Shown here: in pieces, positions 1-13,451 of the stretch
How the letters are laid out: each line of letters begins with the position of its first letter
Numbering within the stretch: position 1 is the first letter of the stretch
NCBI GenBank assembly: GCA_038250905.1
Contig: JBBSBV010000016.1
Location: 1-64,000, forward strand
Length of the DNA: 64,000 nucleotides
Direction: 5' to 3'
From: JAENVU01 sp038250905
Lineage (GTDB): Bacteria; Actinomycetota; Acidimicrobiia; IMCC26256; JAENVU01
Translations under genes and position numbers: made by a program
The notes under the pieces: model-generated
The model's input: the letters and a program-made list of their open reading frames with translations, nothing else
What the model was told of the DNA's origin: nothing
The model's database searches: none

Positions 1-98
1 CGCCGCGAGCCGCGAAATCCTCACCCCTGCACCTCAACCGTCGTGGTCGAGGCAGCCTACGGGTGTGAACCCGGCCGCACCTGCACACGATCTCCGAG

Positions 99-171
99 TG
101 GGGCCGGAAGGGATCGAACCTTCGACCGAGGGATTATGAGTCCCCTGCTCTGACCACTGAGCTACGGCCCC
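99..171 (-). tRNA. tRNA with CAU anticodon, probably tRNA-Ile2
   Basis: Read on the minus strand this folds as a complete cloverleaf of 73 nt. It has a 7-bp acceptor stem (GGGGCCG with CGGCCCC), a GCTC/GAGC D stem, the anticodon loop CTCATAA (anticodon CAU) and a GAAGG/CCTTC T stem. The discriminator base is A and CCA is not encoded. A CAU anticodon can belong to elongator or initiator Met or to Ile2, where TilS modifies C34 to read AUA. The anticodon arm with GGTC after it resembles known Ile2 genes more than elongator Met. No first-pair mismatch typical of initiator tRNA is seen. The identity is therefore a best guess; the tRNA call itself is firm. Confidence 0.9.
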
Positions 172-216
172 GCACATTTCTCTTGCTAGACGGTCTTGCG
201 GGCCATGGACCCCGAT

Positions 217-1461
217 TCAGTTCGTGATGGTTGGTCTCGCCTGGTCTGAGTGCTCGAGCCTTGTGTGCAGTGGTCGGAGCACGGAGATGATGCAGTGGAG
301 TGTTTCGTCGGGCCTGCGCACCGCGACTCGGTGTGATGCGTAGTCGAGGTGGGTTCCATCAGCGAGCAGTTTTCGGCCGTGGACATCGAGATAGTCGACC
401 TCCCCCGACAGCAGGCGCTCGAAGCTCACTCGTTCGTCCGCGACGGTATCGGGATGCGTGAATGATTCGACGGGCTTGCCAGTGACGGCGCTGAGCGGAT
501 ACCCGGTGGTTTTTGCAAACGTATCGTTCACTGTGACGATACGGCAGTGGGCGTCGAGGACCGCGAGAGGTAGCGCCATCGTGGTCGGGTGGTCCTGGAG
601 CATCTGCTGAAGCTCGTCGGCGGTCGGAGGTTCGGGCCGGGAGCAGGTCGCGATCTGAGCGCGGACTGCATCAGAGGCAACGCGGCGCAGCTGCCATGCC
701 GCCTTGATCTGTCGCTCGGTCTCGAACAAGGAGCCGATGCGTATCCCGAACCGGACCGCGAACTCCTCATCAGCTGCCGTGTAGGGGTGAGCCGGCGTGT
801 CCCGTACGAACGCGACGAAACCCATGGCGTAGGGCCCGGCGGCGATCGGAGCCGAGAGCAGGCTGCAGATGGAGTAGCTCGGTAGGTACTGGAGCAGCTC
901 GGGATCGATCGACTCTCGCAGCTGATCTTGGGGAATGTGGGGGATACGTATCGCCTTGCCGGTCTCGTAGGCCTTTTCAGCCATCGAGCCCGACCCGTAT
1001 GTCCGCTGCCCGCCCCGAGTCTCGAGCGCGGCGGCAACAAAGGCCGCGCGGTCTGGCTCCGGATGGTCGACTGCGACCTGGACGCGTCGCCCATCGCTAT
1101 CCATCCGCACCACGAGGCACAGATCGCCGAGGACGTCGACACCCCGCCGGGCGGCCAGGTTCTGCACCGCCGAGGCGGTCACGATCGGATCCGCCGCCAT
1201 TGCCTCGAGTTCCTCGAGGACGTCTTCACGGGACAACTCGCAACCCGGCCGGGAGGGCGGCGGAACCTCTGCGGTGGAGGCAACCGCACGGCGGCCGGCG
1301 AGAAACCGCTCGATCGCCGATTCCGATACTTCGTAGCGGCCGCTCACTCTCACCGCAGTCAACTCGCCAGACCGGACCCACTTATACGCAGTCTGGTAAT
1401 GCACCTCGAGTTGGCGTGCGGCAGCTTTGAGGTTCAAAGTCTCTCCCGGTTTGAGGGACAA
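217..1461 (-). CDS. Excisionase-type HTH, GAF and PAS domain sensor/regulator
   Basis: A 414-aa protein. Residues about 7-55 read like a MerR/excisionase-type helix-turn-helix with a wing (AARQLEVHYQTAYKWVRSGEL, then a short basic turn and SESAIERFL). Residues about 95-260 resemble a GAF domain. Residues about 300-400 resemble a PAS domain (LPLAVLDAHCRIVTVNDTF, then TGYPLSAVTGK). No kinase, cyclase or GGDEF output domain follows, so it is probably a one-component ligand- or redox-responsive DNA-binding protein. The start at 1461 is TTG. A second TTG at 1443 has a GGGAGAG sequence just upstream and may be the true start. The ligand and target are unknown. No integrase or phage gene accompanies it despite the neighbouring tRNA gene. 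Confidence 0.75.
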   Translation of the reverse strand: MSLKPGETLNLKAAARQLEVHYQTAYKWVRSGELTAVRVSGRYEVSESAIERFLAGRRAVASTAEVPPPSRPGCELSREDVLEELEAMAADPIVTASAVQNLAARRGVDVLGDLCLVVRMDSDGRRVQVAVDHPEPDRAAFVAAALETRGGQRTYGSGSMAEKAYETGKAIRIPHIPQDQLRESIDPELLQYLPSYSICSLLSAPIAAGPYAMGFVAFVRDTPAHPYTAADEEFAVRFGIRIGSLFETERQIKAAWQLRRVASDAVRAQIATCSRPEPPTADELQQMLQDHPTTMALPLAVLDAHCRIVTVNDTFAKTTGYPLSAVTGKPVESFTHPDTVADERVSFERLLSGEVDYLDVHGRKLLADGTHLDYASHRVAVRRPDETLHCIISVLRPLHTRLEHSDQARPTITN

Positions 1462-1541
1462 TGTGCTCTCGAGGTTGAGTCGAGATGTCCAACGTGGAGT
1501 TCGTCTGACGCACCGGCCCTAAGGTATCCGTCCGGCGACTC

Positions 1542-1809
1542 TCAAGTCGGCTGCCTGCGGCGGCGGCGCGGAAGCCAGGCGCTGACACGGTGGCTGGCGA
1601 AAGCCAAGACGGCTCTCTCCTCGGACGGTTCGAGGCCGCTGTTCCACCCGCACGTGCACGTCGCCATGCACGCGTATCCGACGCGATCGAACCCGCCGAA
1701 ACGGTGCCCGCGCGTCGCCACTTCCCGCCCCATCGCCTCGGCCCCCCAGCCACACAGTGTGATCGCCTGGACGATAGAAGTAGCACTCCGTCGCGTCCAG
1801 CCTGCGCAC
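1542..1809 (-). pseudogene. Possible small Cys-rich protein gene broken by a frameshift
   Basis: Two reading frames look protein-like and join at a run of six C (six G on the coding strand) at 1742-1747. The first part, from a GTG at 1809, encodes LDATECYFYRPGDHTVWLG. Deleting one G would continue into RVGYACMATCTCGW and then SEERAVLAFASH, which resembles small actinobacterial domains with a C-x-CGW motif followed by a histidine. Intact, the product would be roughly 85-90 aa. Either this is a real frameshift, a sequencing error in the homopolymer, or only the downstream frame is used from an internal ATG. The function is unknown. The rest of the gap 1462-2016 shows no other gene or clear signal. 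Confidence 0.35.
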
Positions 1810-2016
1810 TGACTCGGACGCGGCGACGCCCCATCAACCTGAGCGGGCATGGAGCTCAAGGACGGGGCTTCGCCGGTCGGATCTTCTATCGGAGCGACAT
1901 CTCTCGACCTCGGCTCTCGGTTTTTGGAATTTTCAGTCGGGGCGACCCGGGCGGGGATCAAGCCAGACGCGTTGCGCAGTCAGCATTCATTCTCGGCCGA
2001 TAAATGGACCGGGCAC

Positions 2017-3066
2017 TCAACTCGGGTGCGGGTGACGGTGGTGCACGTCACTCACGTGTGGATGGGCGTGGGTCAGTGGATCGTGCCGGTGCGGATGGCT
2101 GTGTGGTCCGTCGGCGTCCGCACCCGGAGGATGCTCGTGTTGGTGGTGGACGTCATGATCGTGACGATGCTCGTGCTCGACCGGAGCATGGGTGTGGAGA
2201 TGCTCGTGGCGATCACGAATCAGCAGCACCGCGCCCACGACCATGAGGCCCGCGGCGACGGCCTCTTGTAGGTCCCAACGCTCGCCGAGGAGCGGTACCG
2301 CCAGGACTGCTCCGGCGAACGGAGCAACCGCGAACATCGCGGCTTCCCGCGCCGCCCCGATCATTCGCAGGGCATACGCATCGAGCACGATGCTGATGCC
2401 GTATGCGAACGCGCCCAGAACGAGCGCGCCGGCGACGACTCCGATCCCTCCGAGTTCCTCGCCGCGCATCACGGCCAAGCCGATATTGACGACGGCCGCG
2501 ACGCCGGTCTTGATCGCGACGACCTGGAACGGGTCGCGCACCGAGAGCCGCTGCGTGAGGTTGTTGTCGATCGCCCACCCGAGGCATGCCGCGGCGATCA
2601 TCACACCACCCACCACATCGGCATGGCCGGTGGTGGCCTGCAGGGTCAGGAGCGCGCCGGCGGCAAAGACGAGAACCGCTCCGGACCAGGAACGGCGGCC
2701 GAGGAACTCACCGAGGACGAGCACGCCGATGAGCAGCGTCAGCGGACCTTCGAGATTGAGCAACAGTGAACCTGTAACACCGCTGACCCGCTCCAACCCG
2801 ACCATGAGGAACACCGGAGCGACGATCCCACCCGAGATCACCACCGCCGTCAGCAGCGGCGCGTCACGGCGCTGGATCGAAGCCTCGTGCCGCGCCGGTC
2901 CGAACCGGGCAATCGGGGCGACGGCCAGGAACGCGCCGAGGTACAACATGCCCGCGAGCAACTGCGGGCCGGTCCGGTCCAACAGCAACTTCGACACCGG
3001 CGCGCTCAGTCCGAACAGGATCGCGGCGCTGAGCCCCACCGCATACCCGGAACGCACACCTTTCAC
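2017..3066 (-). CDS. EamA-family (DMT) transporter with histidine-rich C-terminal tail
   Basis: A 349-aa integral membrane protein with about ten hydrophobic segments arranged as two EamA repeats, typical of the drug/metabolite transporter superfamily. The first helix is YAVGLSAAILFGLSAPVSKL. The last 66 residues are unusual: 23 are histidine, mixed with Asp, Glu and Pro (for example HEHRHDHDVHHQHEH). Such tails bind Ni, Co, Zn or Cu in other proteins and would lie outside the membrane after the last helix. The family often exports amino acids, nucleosides or drugs; the tail suggests a metal-linked role or metal buffering, which is inference. It stands alone, and the 256 bp between it and the next gene hold no obvious gene. 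Confidence 0.8.
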   Translation of the reverse strand: MKGVRSGYAVGLSAAILFGLSAPVSKLLLDRTGPQLLAGMLYLGAFLAVAPIARFGPARHEASIQRRDAPLLTAVVISGGIVAPVFLMVGLERVSGVTGSLLLNLEGPLTLLIGVLVLGEFLGRRSWSGAVLVFAAGALLTLQATTGHADVVGGVMIAAACLGWAIDNNLTQRLSVRDPFQVVAIKTGVAAVVNIGLAVMRGEELGGIGVVAGALVLGAFAYGISIVLDAYALRMIGAAREAAMFAVAPFAGAVLAVPLLGERWDLQEAVAAGLMVVGAVLLIRDRHEHLHTHAPVEHEHRHDHDVHHQHEHPPGADADGPHSHPHRHDPLTHAHPHVSDVHHRHPHPS

Positions 3067-3322
3067 GGACGCGACGGTACCGCTCCCTCGAATCCGAAGG
3101 GCGACCCCGGCTCAGCCCAGCCAGCACGGTCCTTGCCGACTTGCGGCGGCGGACTTCGGGCCATCCGAGCACACGGAATCGACAGTTTCTCCATCGCTCT
3201 GTTGAGTGGTGGCATGACCGCGGGCGGCTCGGAGCCGAGCCCCGACTCCACCAATCTCACGTCGGCCGTCGGTAACTTCGCGGCGGGTGCGCCGAGCGGG
3301 ACCGTCGACACGATCGCCGTGG

Positions 3323-3961
3323 TCAGTAGAAATTCTCGCGCCGCTCGTAGCGCGCCGCGCGCTCACGGTCGTAGGCGTCGGGATCGATTCGCTCGCCGTT
3401 GATCACGCGCAGGATCTGCCCGTTGCTCGGCAGGTCAGCCTGCTCGACGAAGCGCTCGGGGTCCCAGAGATGCGAGCGCAGCATCGCCTTGGAACACTGC
3501 GTGTACGCCTCGTCGATGGCGACGAGAACGCCGAGCTTCGGCACCTTGCCCTCCACGGCACACGGATCGAGGAGCACGTGGTCCGTGGTCAGCGTCGCCC
3601 GACCGTTGACCCGGAACGTCTCGGTCGCACCGGGCACGAGGAACAACAGACCGACGTGGGGGTTGGCAAGGATGTTCGTCAAGGTGTCGGCGATCCGATT
3701 GCCCGGGCGCTCAGGCAGCAACAACGTGCTGTCATCGAGAACCCGCACGAAGCCCGCCGGGTCACCCCGCGGGCTGAGGTCACAGTTCCCCTCGGCATCC
3801 GATGTCGCGATGCACAGGAACGGCGACCGCTCGATGTACTGGCGGGTCAACTCGTTGAGGCGCGTCGTGACCTTCGAGCACACGCTCTCGGTGGGCGCCC
3901 CGATCAGCTCCCGCAGTGCAGATTCGTCGGTGATCAGGTGCTCGGTCCGGCTCGTGCCCAT
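3323..3961 (-). CDS. Pyridoxamine 5'-phosphate oxidase-fold flavoprotein
   Basis: A 212-aa soluble protein starting at ATG 3961 (MGTSRTEHL). The reading frame stays open far upstream, but that part lies antisense to the acyl-CoA dehydrogenase and is not used. The core (RSPFLCIATSDAEGNCDLSP RGDPAGF, then LLPERPGNRIADTL and NPHVGLLFLVPG) matches the split-barrel FMN-binding PPOX family, in particular the about 200-aa MSMEG_1061-like group. These usually bind FMN or F420 and reduce or oxidise small molecules; the substrate is not predictable. It is divergent from the acyl-CoA dehydrogenase gene with 78 bp between the starts, so the two may share a control region. Confidence 0.8.
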   Translation of the reverse strand: MGTSRTEHLITDESALRELIGAPTESVCSKVTTRLNELTRQYIERSPFLCIATSDAEGNCDLSPRGDPAGFVRVLDDSTLLLPERPGNRIADTLTNILANPHVGLLFLVPGATETFRVNGRATLTTDHVLLDPCAVEGKVPKLGVLVAIDEAYTQCSKAMLRSHLWDPERFVEQADLPSNGQILRVINGERIDPDAYDRERAARYERRENFY

Positions 3962-4039
3962 CCCGTCAGTGTTCCAGAACCACCCCGAGCGCGGCGGACA
4001 TTTCTCGCCGACCAACCGGCGCCGCGGCAGACTGTCGCG

Positions 4040-5788
4040 GTGACCGACTACGTGCCTCCTCTCACCGACATCGACTTCGTCCTCCAGCAGTGCGGGATCG
4101 ACGACATCACCGCACTCGAGCCGTTCCAGCACGTCGATGCCGATGGCATTCGGGACGTGCTCTCCGAGGCCGGACGGTTCTTCGCCCAGACGGTGGCACC
4201 CCTCAACGTGATCGGCGACCAGGTCGGCAGCGTCCACAACGCCGACAACTCGGTGACGACTCCCCCAGGATTCGCCGACGCGTACCACGCGTACGTCGAG
4301 GCTGGTTGGGGCGCGGTCGCCGCATCGCCCGAGTACGGCGGGGGCGGGTTCCCGTTCCTCGTCGGCGTCGTGTTCGAGGAACTCATTTCCACCGCGAACC
4401 TCGCGTTCAGCATGTGCCCCCTCCTCTCCCAGGGTGCGGCGCGTCTCCTCGAGGCCCACGGGTCCGACGCGTTGAAGGCCACGTACCTGCCACACATGAT
4501 CACGGGCGAGTGGACCGGCACGATGAACCTCACCGAGCCCGACGCCGGATCCGACCTCGGTGCCATCCGCACCAAGGCGGTTCCCCAGGACGACGGCACG
4601 TACCGCATCACCGGGACCAAGATCTTCATCACCTTCGGCGAACACGACCTCGCCGACCAGATCGTCCACCTGGTCCTCGCCCGCACGCCGGACGCACCGG
4701 CCGGGACGAAGGGCATCTCGTGCTTCGTCGTACCCAAGTTCCTCGTGAACGCCGACGGTTCGCTCGGCGATCGGAACGACGTCACATGTCTTTCCATCGA
4801 GCACAAGATGGGCATCAAGGCGAGCCCCACCTGCGTGCTGTCCTTCGGTGAGAACGGCGACGGCGCGATCGGCGAACTCGTCGGCGAGCTCAACGGCGGG
4901 CTCATCGCGATGTTCACCATGATGAACCACGCGCGAATCGGCGTGGCGGTCGAGGGACTCGCCTTGGCCGAGCGCGCCTACCAGCAGGCGCTCGAGTTCG
5001 CACGGGAGCGCAAGCAGGGCCGGGCCAGCACCACGCCGCGCGGCGAACGCGCCACCATCATCGAGCACCCCGACGTGCGCCGCATGCTGCTGACGATGGA
5101 GTCGTCGATCGAGGCGATGCGGCGACTGATCTACACGACCGCCGCCGCCATCGACCGCAGTGAGTTCCATCCCGATGCCGAGGTCAGGGCCTTGAACGAG
5201 GAGATCGCCGCGCTGCTCACCCCGCTGGCGAAGGCGTGGTCCACCGACACCGGGTTCGAGGTGACGTCGCTCGGAATCCAGATCCACGGCGGGATGGGCT
5301 TCATCGAGGAGACGGGCGCCGCCCAGCACCTGCGGGACGCTCGGATCGCGATGATCTACGAAGGCACGAACGGCATCCAGGCCATCGACCTCATCGGCCG
5401 CAAGCTCGGGGTGCGAGGTGGGGCCGCGGTCATGGAGCACTTCGCCCGGATCGAAGCCGGCGTTGCCGAGCTCACCGCCATTCCCGAACTCGTCGCCAGC
5501 GGCCAGGCCCTGACCGAAGCGGTCGCGGCCGCCCGCGAGGCCACCCTCTGGATGGCCGGCGCCACCGTGATCGACGATGCACTGGCCGGGGCCACGCCGT
5601 TCCTGCGGCTGCTGTCGATGCTGACCGCCGGTGACCTCATGGGCCGCTCAGCGGTCCTCGCCCAAGGCACCGGCCGGACCGAGGCGCAGGTGCGCACCAC
5701 CCGATTCTTCTGCGAGCAACTGCTGCCGACGGCCACCGCACTGGTGCCGTCGATCACGGCCGGCGCCGAGGCGCTGGCCGTCTCCTGA
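4040..5788 (+). CDS. Acyl-CoA dehydrogenase, long FadE5-like form
   Basis: A 582-aa FAD enzyme that would catalyse alpha,beta-dehydrogenation of acyl-CoA thioesters in beta-oxidation. The GTG start at 4040 gives the N-terminus TDYVPPLTDIDFVLQQC, typical of the long subfamily. The FAD/substrate signature MNLTEPDAGSDLGAIRTKA lies near residue 165, and IHGGMGFIEETGAAQHLRD plus IYEGTNGIQAIDLIGRKL mark the C-terminal helical domain. There is also an extra C-terminal helical region of about 130 residues, seen in FadE5-like enzymes with broad chain-length range. The chain-length specificity is not readable here. A tRNA-Asn gene lies convergently 4 nt after the stop. Confidence 0.92.
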   Translation: MTDYVPPLTDIDFVLQQCGIDDITALEPFQHVDADGIRDVLSEAGRFFAQTVAPLNVIGDQVGSVHNADNSVTTPPGFADAYHAYVEAGWGAVAASPEYGGGGFPFLVGVVFEELISTANLAFSMCPLLSQGAARLLEAHGSDALKATYLPHMITGEWTGTMNLTEPDAGSDLGAIRTKAVPQDDGTYRITGTKIFITFGEHDLADQIVHLVLARTPDAPAGTKGISCFVVPKFLVNADGSLGDRNDVTCLSIEHKMGIKASPTCVLSFGENGDGAIGELVGELNGGLIAMFTMMNHARIGVAVEGLALAERAYQQALEFARERKQGRASTTPRGERATIIEHPDVRRMLLTMESSIEAMRRLIYTTAAAIDRSEFHPDAEVRALNEEIAALLTPLAKAWSTDTGFEVTSLGIQIHGGMGFIEETGAAQHLRDARIAMIYEGTNGIQAIDLIGRKLGVRGGAAVMEHFARIEAGVAELTAIPELVASGQALTEAVAAAREATLWMAGATVIDDALAGATPFLRLLSMLTAGDLMGRSAVLAQGTGRTEAQVRTTRFFCEQLLPTATALVPSITAGAEALAVS

Positions 5789-5792
5789 CTGG

Positions 5793-5865
5793 CTCCGGGG
5801 GCGAGGCTCGAACTCGCGACATTTCGATTAACAGTCGAACGCTCTGCCAACTGAGCTACCCCGGA
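5793..5865 (-). tRNA. tRNA-Asn (GUU)
   Basis: On the minus strand a complete 73-nt cloverleaf. The acceptor stem TCCGGGG pairs with CCCCGGA, the D stem is GCTC/GAGC, the anticodon arm is TTCGA-CTGTTAA-TCGAA (anticodon GUU), and the T arm carries GAGTTCGAGCCTC. The discriminator is G and CCA is not encoded. It reads AAC and AAU. Confidence 0.95.
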
Positions 5866-6049
5866 AGGGCTGCTGAGGATAGCAGCGCGCCTTCTTCGAT
5901 CCTTGGTCTTCCAGACGCTCTGCGGGTCGTCCGGGGACGGCCGGAGGATCCACGCGCCGTCGGCAGGCACACAGGGGCATCTCAGTCAAACGCATATTCG
6001 CCCCGCCTCCGGTCGGCATGGGGCCCGGTAATCGCGATAGGAAGAGCAC

Positions 6050-6283
6050 ATGAAATTTCGCCTCGGCCTGATCGTCGGCTTCAGCCTCGGCTACTACTTC
6101 GGCGCCCGCGCCGGCCGGGCCCGGTACGAGCAGATGCACCGTCGACTCGAACGTCTCCGCGACAGCCGGATCTTCGATCGCATGCAAGCGGCGGTCGAAC
6201 TCGGTGTCGAGCGACTGCGCCCCGAGGACACCGGCGATGCCAACTTGCGCCTCGTCGACGACGTCGTCGACGTGCGCGCCTGA
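6050..6283 (+). CDS. Small membrane-anchored protein of unknown function
   Basis: A 77-aa protein. Residues about 4-20 (RLGLIVGFSLGYYFGARAG) form a single hydrophobic, glycine-rich helix, followed by a basic and amphipathic region (RYEQMHRRLERLRDSRIFDRM) that may form a short coiled coil, and an acidic end. The start has GGAAGAG upstream. Proteins of this size and pattern are common next to housekeeping genes in actinobacteria, but I cannot name a function. It converges on rpoD with 12 bp between the stops. The 184 bp before it hold only the tRNA-Asn upstream region and its own leader. Confidence 0.6.
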   Translation: MKFRLGLIVGFSLGYYFGARAGRARYEQMHRRLERLRDSRIFDRMQAAVELGVERLRPEDTGDANLRLVDDVVDVRA

Positions 6284-6295
6284 TCCGACCCGGAG

Positions 6296-7717
<1,422 letters not shown>

Positions 7718-9476
7718 CCCGCGTGGGCGTTGTTCCGCATCTGGTCGACGAGTTGTGCCAACTCCATCGCGCGTTCGTCACCATCGGCGAGCATCCGGCG
7801 CCGCAACCGCTCGGCGGCGGGCCCCACCATGTTCACCACCAGCCGGGCCCGAACGGTCTCCGGCTCGTCGTCATCCATCGGGTCCTCGACCGCGAGACGC
7901 TCGAGCAACGCCCGGGCCGGACCCTCGGCCCCTTCGATCGCCTCGTGCAGTTCGTCGGCCGCCCACAGGTGTTCGAACGCCTCGCGCGCGACCGGATCGA
8001 CGAACAGCGACGCGTCGAGCCAGTCGACAACGAGCGTCGGCTGATGGATCGCCCACCGCAGCACGTCTTCCTCCCGCCGATCGACCACCAGTGGGGCGCG
8101 ACGGACGAAATCGTCGGACTCCGGTTCCGGAGCGAGGCGCGGGCCCCGCCGGGCCACCACCTGTTTGACCAGGGCGTGGTCGATACCGGTCGTGCCGGCC
8201 ACCGTCTGGATGTACTGCTCCCGCACCAACTCGCTCGGGATCTCGCGCAGGACCGACGCCACCTGCTCGACCGCCCGGGCGCGACCCTCGGGAGAGTGCA
8301 GGTCGGCGGCCGCGAGCACCCGGTCGACTTTGAACTGGGCGAATCGTGACGCGCCTTCGACCGCCTTCGGCAGCGCCGCCGGATCGCGCTGCCACAGCTC
8401 ACCCGGGTCCTGACCAGCCGGCAGCGCCGCGACCTTCACCTCGATGTCGAAGCGTTGCTCCCACTGGTACCACTTCTCGGCGGCGTTCTGGCCTGCGGCA
8501 TCGGCGTCGTACGCGAGCACGACGTGACGGGTGAAGCTCTTCAGGATCTGCACGTGTTCGTCGGCCAGTGCCGTCCCACACGTTGCGACCGAGTTGGGCA
8601 CGCCCGCGAGGGCGAATCCCATCACATCGGTGTACCCCTCGCAGATCACGACTTCGTCGCGCGCGCCGATCTCCGCCTTCGCCCAGTTGAGGCCGTATAG
8701 CAAACGGCTCTTGTGGTACAGCGCGGTCTCCGCGGTGTTCTTGTATTTCGGACCGTCGTCAGTGAGCGTGCGACCCCCGAAACCGACCGGGTGACCGGCC
8801 CGGTCGAACACCGGGAACAGCAGCCGGCCCCGGAAGAAGTCCTGCGCCTTCTGGGCCCGGTTCACGAATGCGAGCCCCGCGCCCACGATGTCATCGCGAC
8901 TGAACTTCTTGGTGTAGAGGTGGCGGACCAACGCGTCGAACGAATCGGGCGCCCAGCCGAGGCTGAACTGGCGTGCCGCGTCACCGTCGAAACCGCGGCT
9001 GCGGAGATAGCCGCGCGCGTGGCCACCCGACGCGTCACCCAACAACAGGTCGTGGTAGAAGTCCACGGCCGCGGCGACTGTCTCGGTCAGCCGTTCCCGT
9101 TTCCGACGGTCGCTGGTGGCGCTCGCCGAGTCGTACCGCAGCTGGATCCCGGCCCGCGCGGCCAGGCGCTCGACCGCGTCGGCGAAGTCGAGGTTCTCCA
9201 TCTTCCGGACGAACGTGATCGCGTCGCCGCTCTCCTGACACCCGAAGCAGTAGTAGAAGCCGAGCTGCGGATTGACCGAGAAGCTCGCCGTCTTCTCGCC
9301 GTGGAACGGACACAGTCCCGAGAACCGATTGCCCGCGCGTTTGAGGGCGACGTGCTCGCCGATGAGGGCGGCGATGTCGGTGGCTTCCCGAACCCGTGCG
9401 ATGTCCTCGTCGAGAATGCCCACTCGCTCAGGGTACGGCGTGCCGTGACAGGGCGCCGTATGGGTTCATCTGGGGT

Positions 9477-10637
9477 TCATCGGCCGATGTCGAGGCCCGC
9501 CGGCAGGCCGCTCGGGTCCCACCCGAGGTGCGCCCGGGCCTGGGCGAAGGCGAACCGGTCGGTCATGCCCGCCACGTAGGTGACCGCCTCCCGGAGCGCC
9601 TGGGGCGAGCCGGCGACGGCGCCCGCGGCCGGGTGACCCGCACCTTCGATGTCCCGGGCGGGCAACGCGTTGGGGCGGTCGGCGAAGAACTCCACGAGGG
9701 CCCGGAGCACCCGCACGACGACATCGCCCTGCGCGGTCGACGCCGGCCGCATGTAGATCTGCTCGTAGTTGAAGGCCCGGAACACGGCCAGCGCCTCGGC
9801 GAGCGGCGCGTCGAGGCCGACTTCGCCGTGATCGATGGTGGCGTCGATCACGCCGGAGATGAAGGCATCGAGTTGACGACTCCGCCGGTCGCCGCAGCGT
9901 GCCCCCACGATCTCGGGCAACATCGCCGGCGACACGATGCCGGCACGCGCCGCGTCTTCGAAGTCGTGACACACGTAGGCGATCCGGTCGGCCCAAGCCA
10001 CCACCTCACCTTCCGGCGTCCCCGGCGCGGGCCGCGACCACGAATGGTTGCGGATCCCGTCGAGCGTCTCCTCACACAGGTTGAGCGGCGCGAGCACGAC
10101 GTCGGCACCCCAGACCGCGTGGTCGTACCCACCGTCGATGTACGAAGAAAACGCGTCCTCACTGGCATGGCCGAACGGTCCGTGCCCGCAGTCGTGACCG
10201 AGCGCGATCGCCTCGGTGAGCGCGACGTTGAGCCGGCAGGCCCGCGCGATGCCGGTCGCCACCTGCGCGACCTCGAGCGCATGGGTCAGCCGGGTGCGTT
10301 GATGGTCCTCGGGGAAGATGAACACCTGGGTCTTGCCGGCGAGCCGGCGGAACGCGGACGTCCCGTGGAGGATGCGGTCCCGGTCCCGCTCGAAGCAGGT
10401 GCGCCACTCGTCGGGCGCTTCCTCACGGGCCCGATGCCCCGAGCCGCGAGCATGGGTGGCTCCCGGCGCCAGGATCTCGTCCTCCGCCGCCTCCCGTTCG
10501 AGCCGGGCGAACGGCGTGATCGCCCCGACCTTGGCCGTGGAGTCCACGTGCGCCCGCCGCACCGGGCCCTCCCCGCTAGGCGCCATCGTCGACGCCCAAA
10601 GCTTCTCCCGCTTCGTCCGCGCCAGGTCGTCACTCAT
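9477..10637 (-). CDS. dgt: dGTPase-like deoxynucleotide triphosphohydrolase
   Basis: A 386-aa HD-domain enzyme that hydrolyses dNTPs to deoxynucleosides and triphosphate. The metal ligands are readable: the H of RTRLTHALEV, the HD pair in LGHDCGHGPFGH, and a later Asp in AWADRIAYVCHDFEDA. The segment RDRILHGTSAFRRLAGKTQV is the usual N-terminal signature. It resembles the actinobacterial group placed beside dnaG, where it may balance nucleotide pools or remove unwanted dGTP. The 115 bp between it and ppdK show no clear feature. Confidence 0.93.
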   Translation of the reverse strand: MSDDLARTKREKLWASTMAPSGEGPVRRAHVDSTAKVGAITPFARLEREAAEDEILAPGATHARGSGHRAREEAPDEWRTCFERDRDRILHGTSAFRRLAGKTQVFIFPEDHQRTRLTHALEVAQVATGIARACRLNVALTEAIALGHDCGHGPFGHASEDAFSSYIDGGYDHAVWGADVVLAPLNLCEETLDGIRNHSWSRPAPGTPEGEVVAWADRIAYVCHDFEDAARAGIVSPAMLPEIVGARCGDRRSRQLDAFISGVIDATIDHGEVGLDAPLAEALAVFRAFNYEQIYMRPASTAQGDVVVRVLRALVEFFADRPNALPARDIEGAGHPAAGAVAGSPQALREAVTYVAGMTDRFAFAQARAHLGWDPSGLPAGLDIGR

Positions 10638-10752
10638 ACGACGACACTACCGACGGGGTACGACATAGGCCTCAGACCACGAATCGACACGCGAATTGGT
10701 AGCTACAGGCCGCGATTCGCGCTCACATTGCGGGGAGGGTGACGCGGGTGGC

Positions 10753-13431
<2,679 letters not shown>

Positions 13432-13451
13432 CTGAGTTTCCGATCTCGTTG

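Noticed and set aside
99..1461. Integrated element at the tRNA gene with an excisionase
   Set aside because: The HTH protein carries GAF and PAS domains, and there is no integrase, no repeat of the tRNA 3' end that I can see, and no phage genes nearby.
1849..2271. A plus-strand ORF beginning MELKDGASPVG
   Set aside because: The second half is antisense to the histidine-rich tail of the EamA gene and no family resemblance is visible.
3214..3402. A possible small plus-strand gene starting at ATG 3214
   Set aside because: It lacks a convincing ribosome binding site, overlaps the end of the PPOX gene and has an arginine-rich tail typical of antisense reading.
3323..5440. A 705-codon minus-strand open frame spanning the PPOX gene and most of the acyl-CoA dehydrogenase gene
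   Set aside because: Only the last 212 codons look like a protein; the rest is antisense to a strongly conserved dehydrogenase and reflects GC-rich codon bias.
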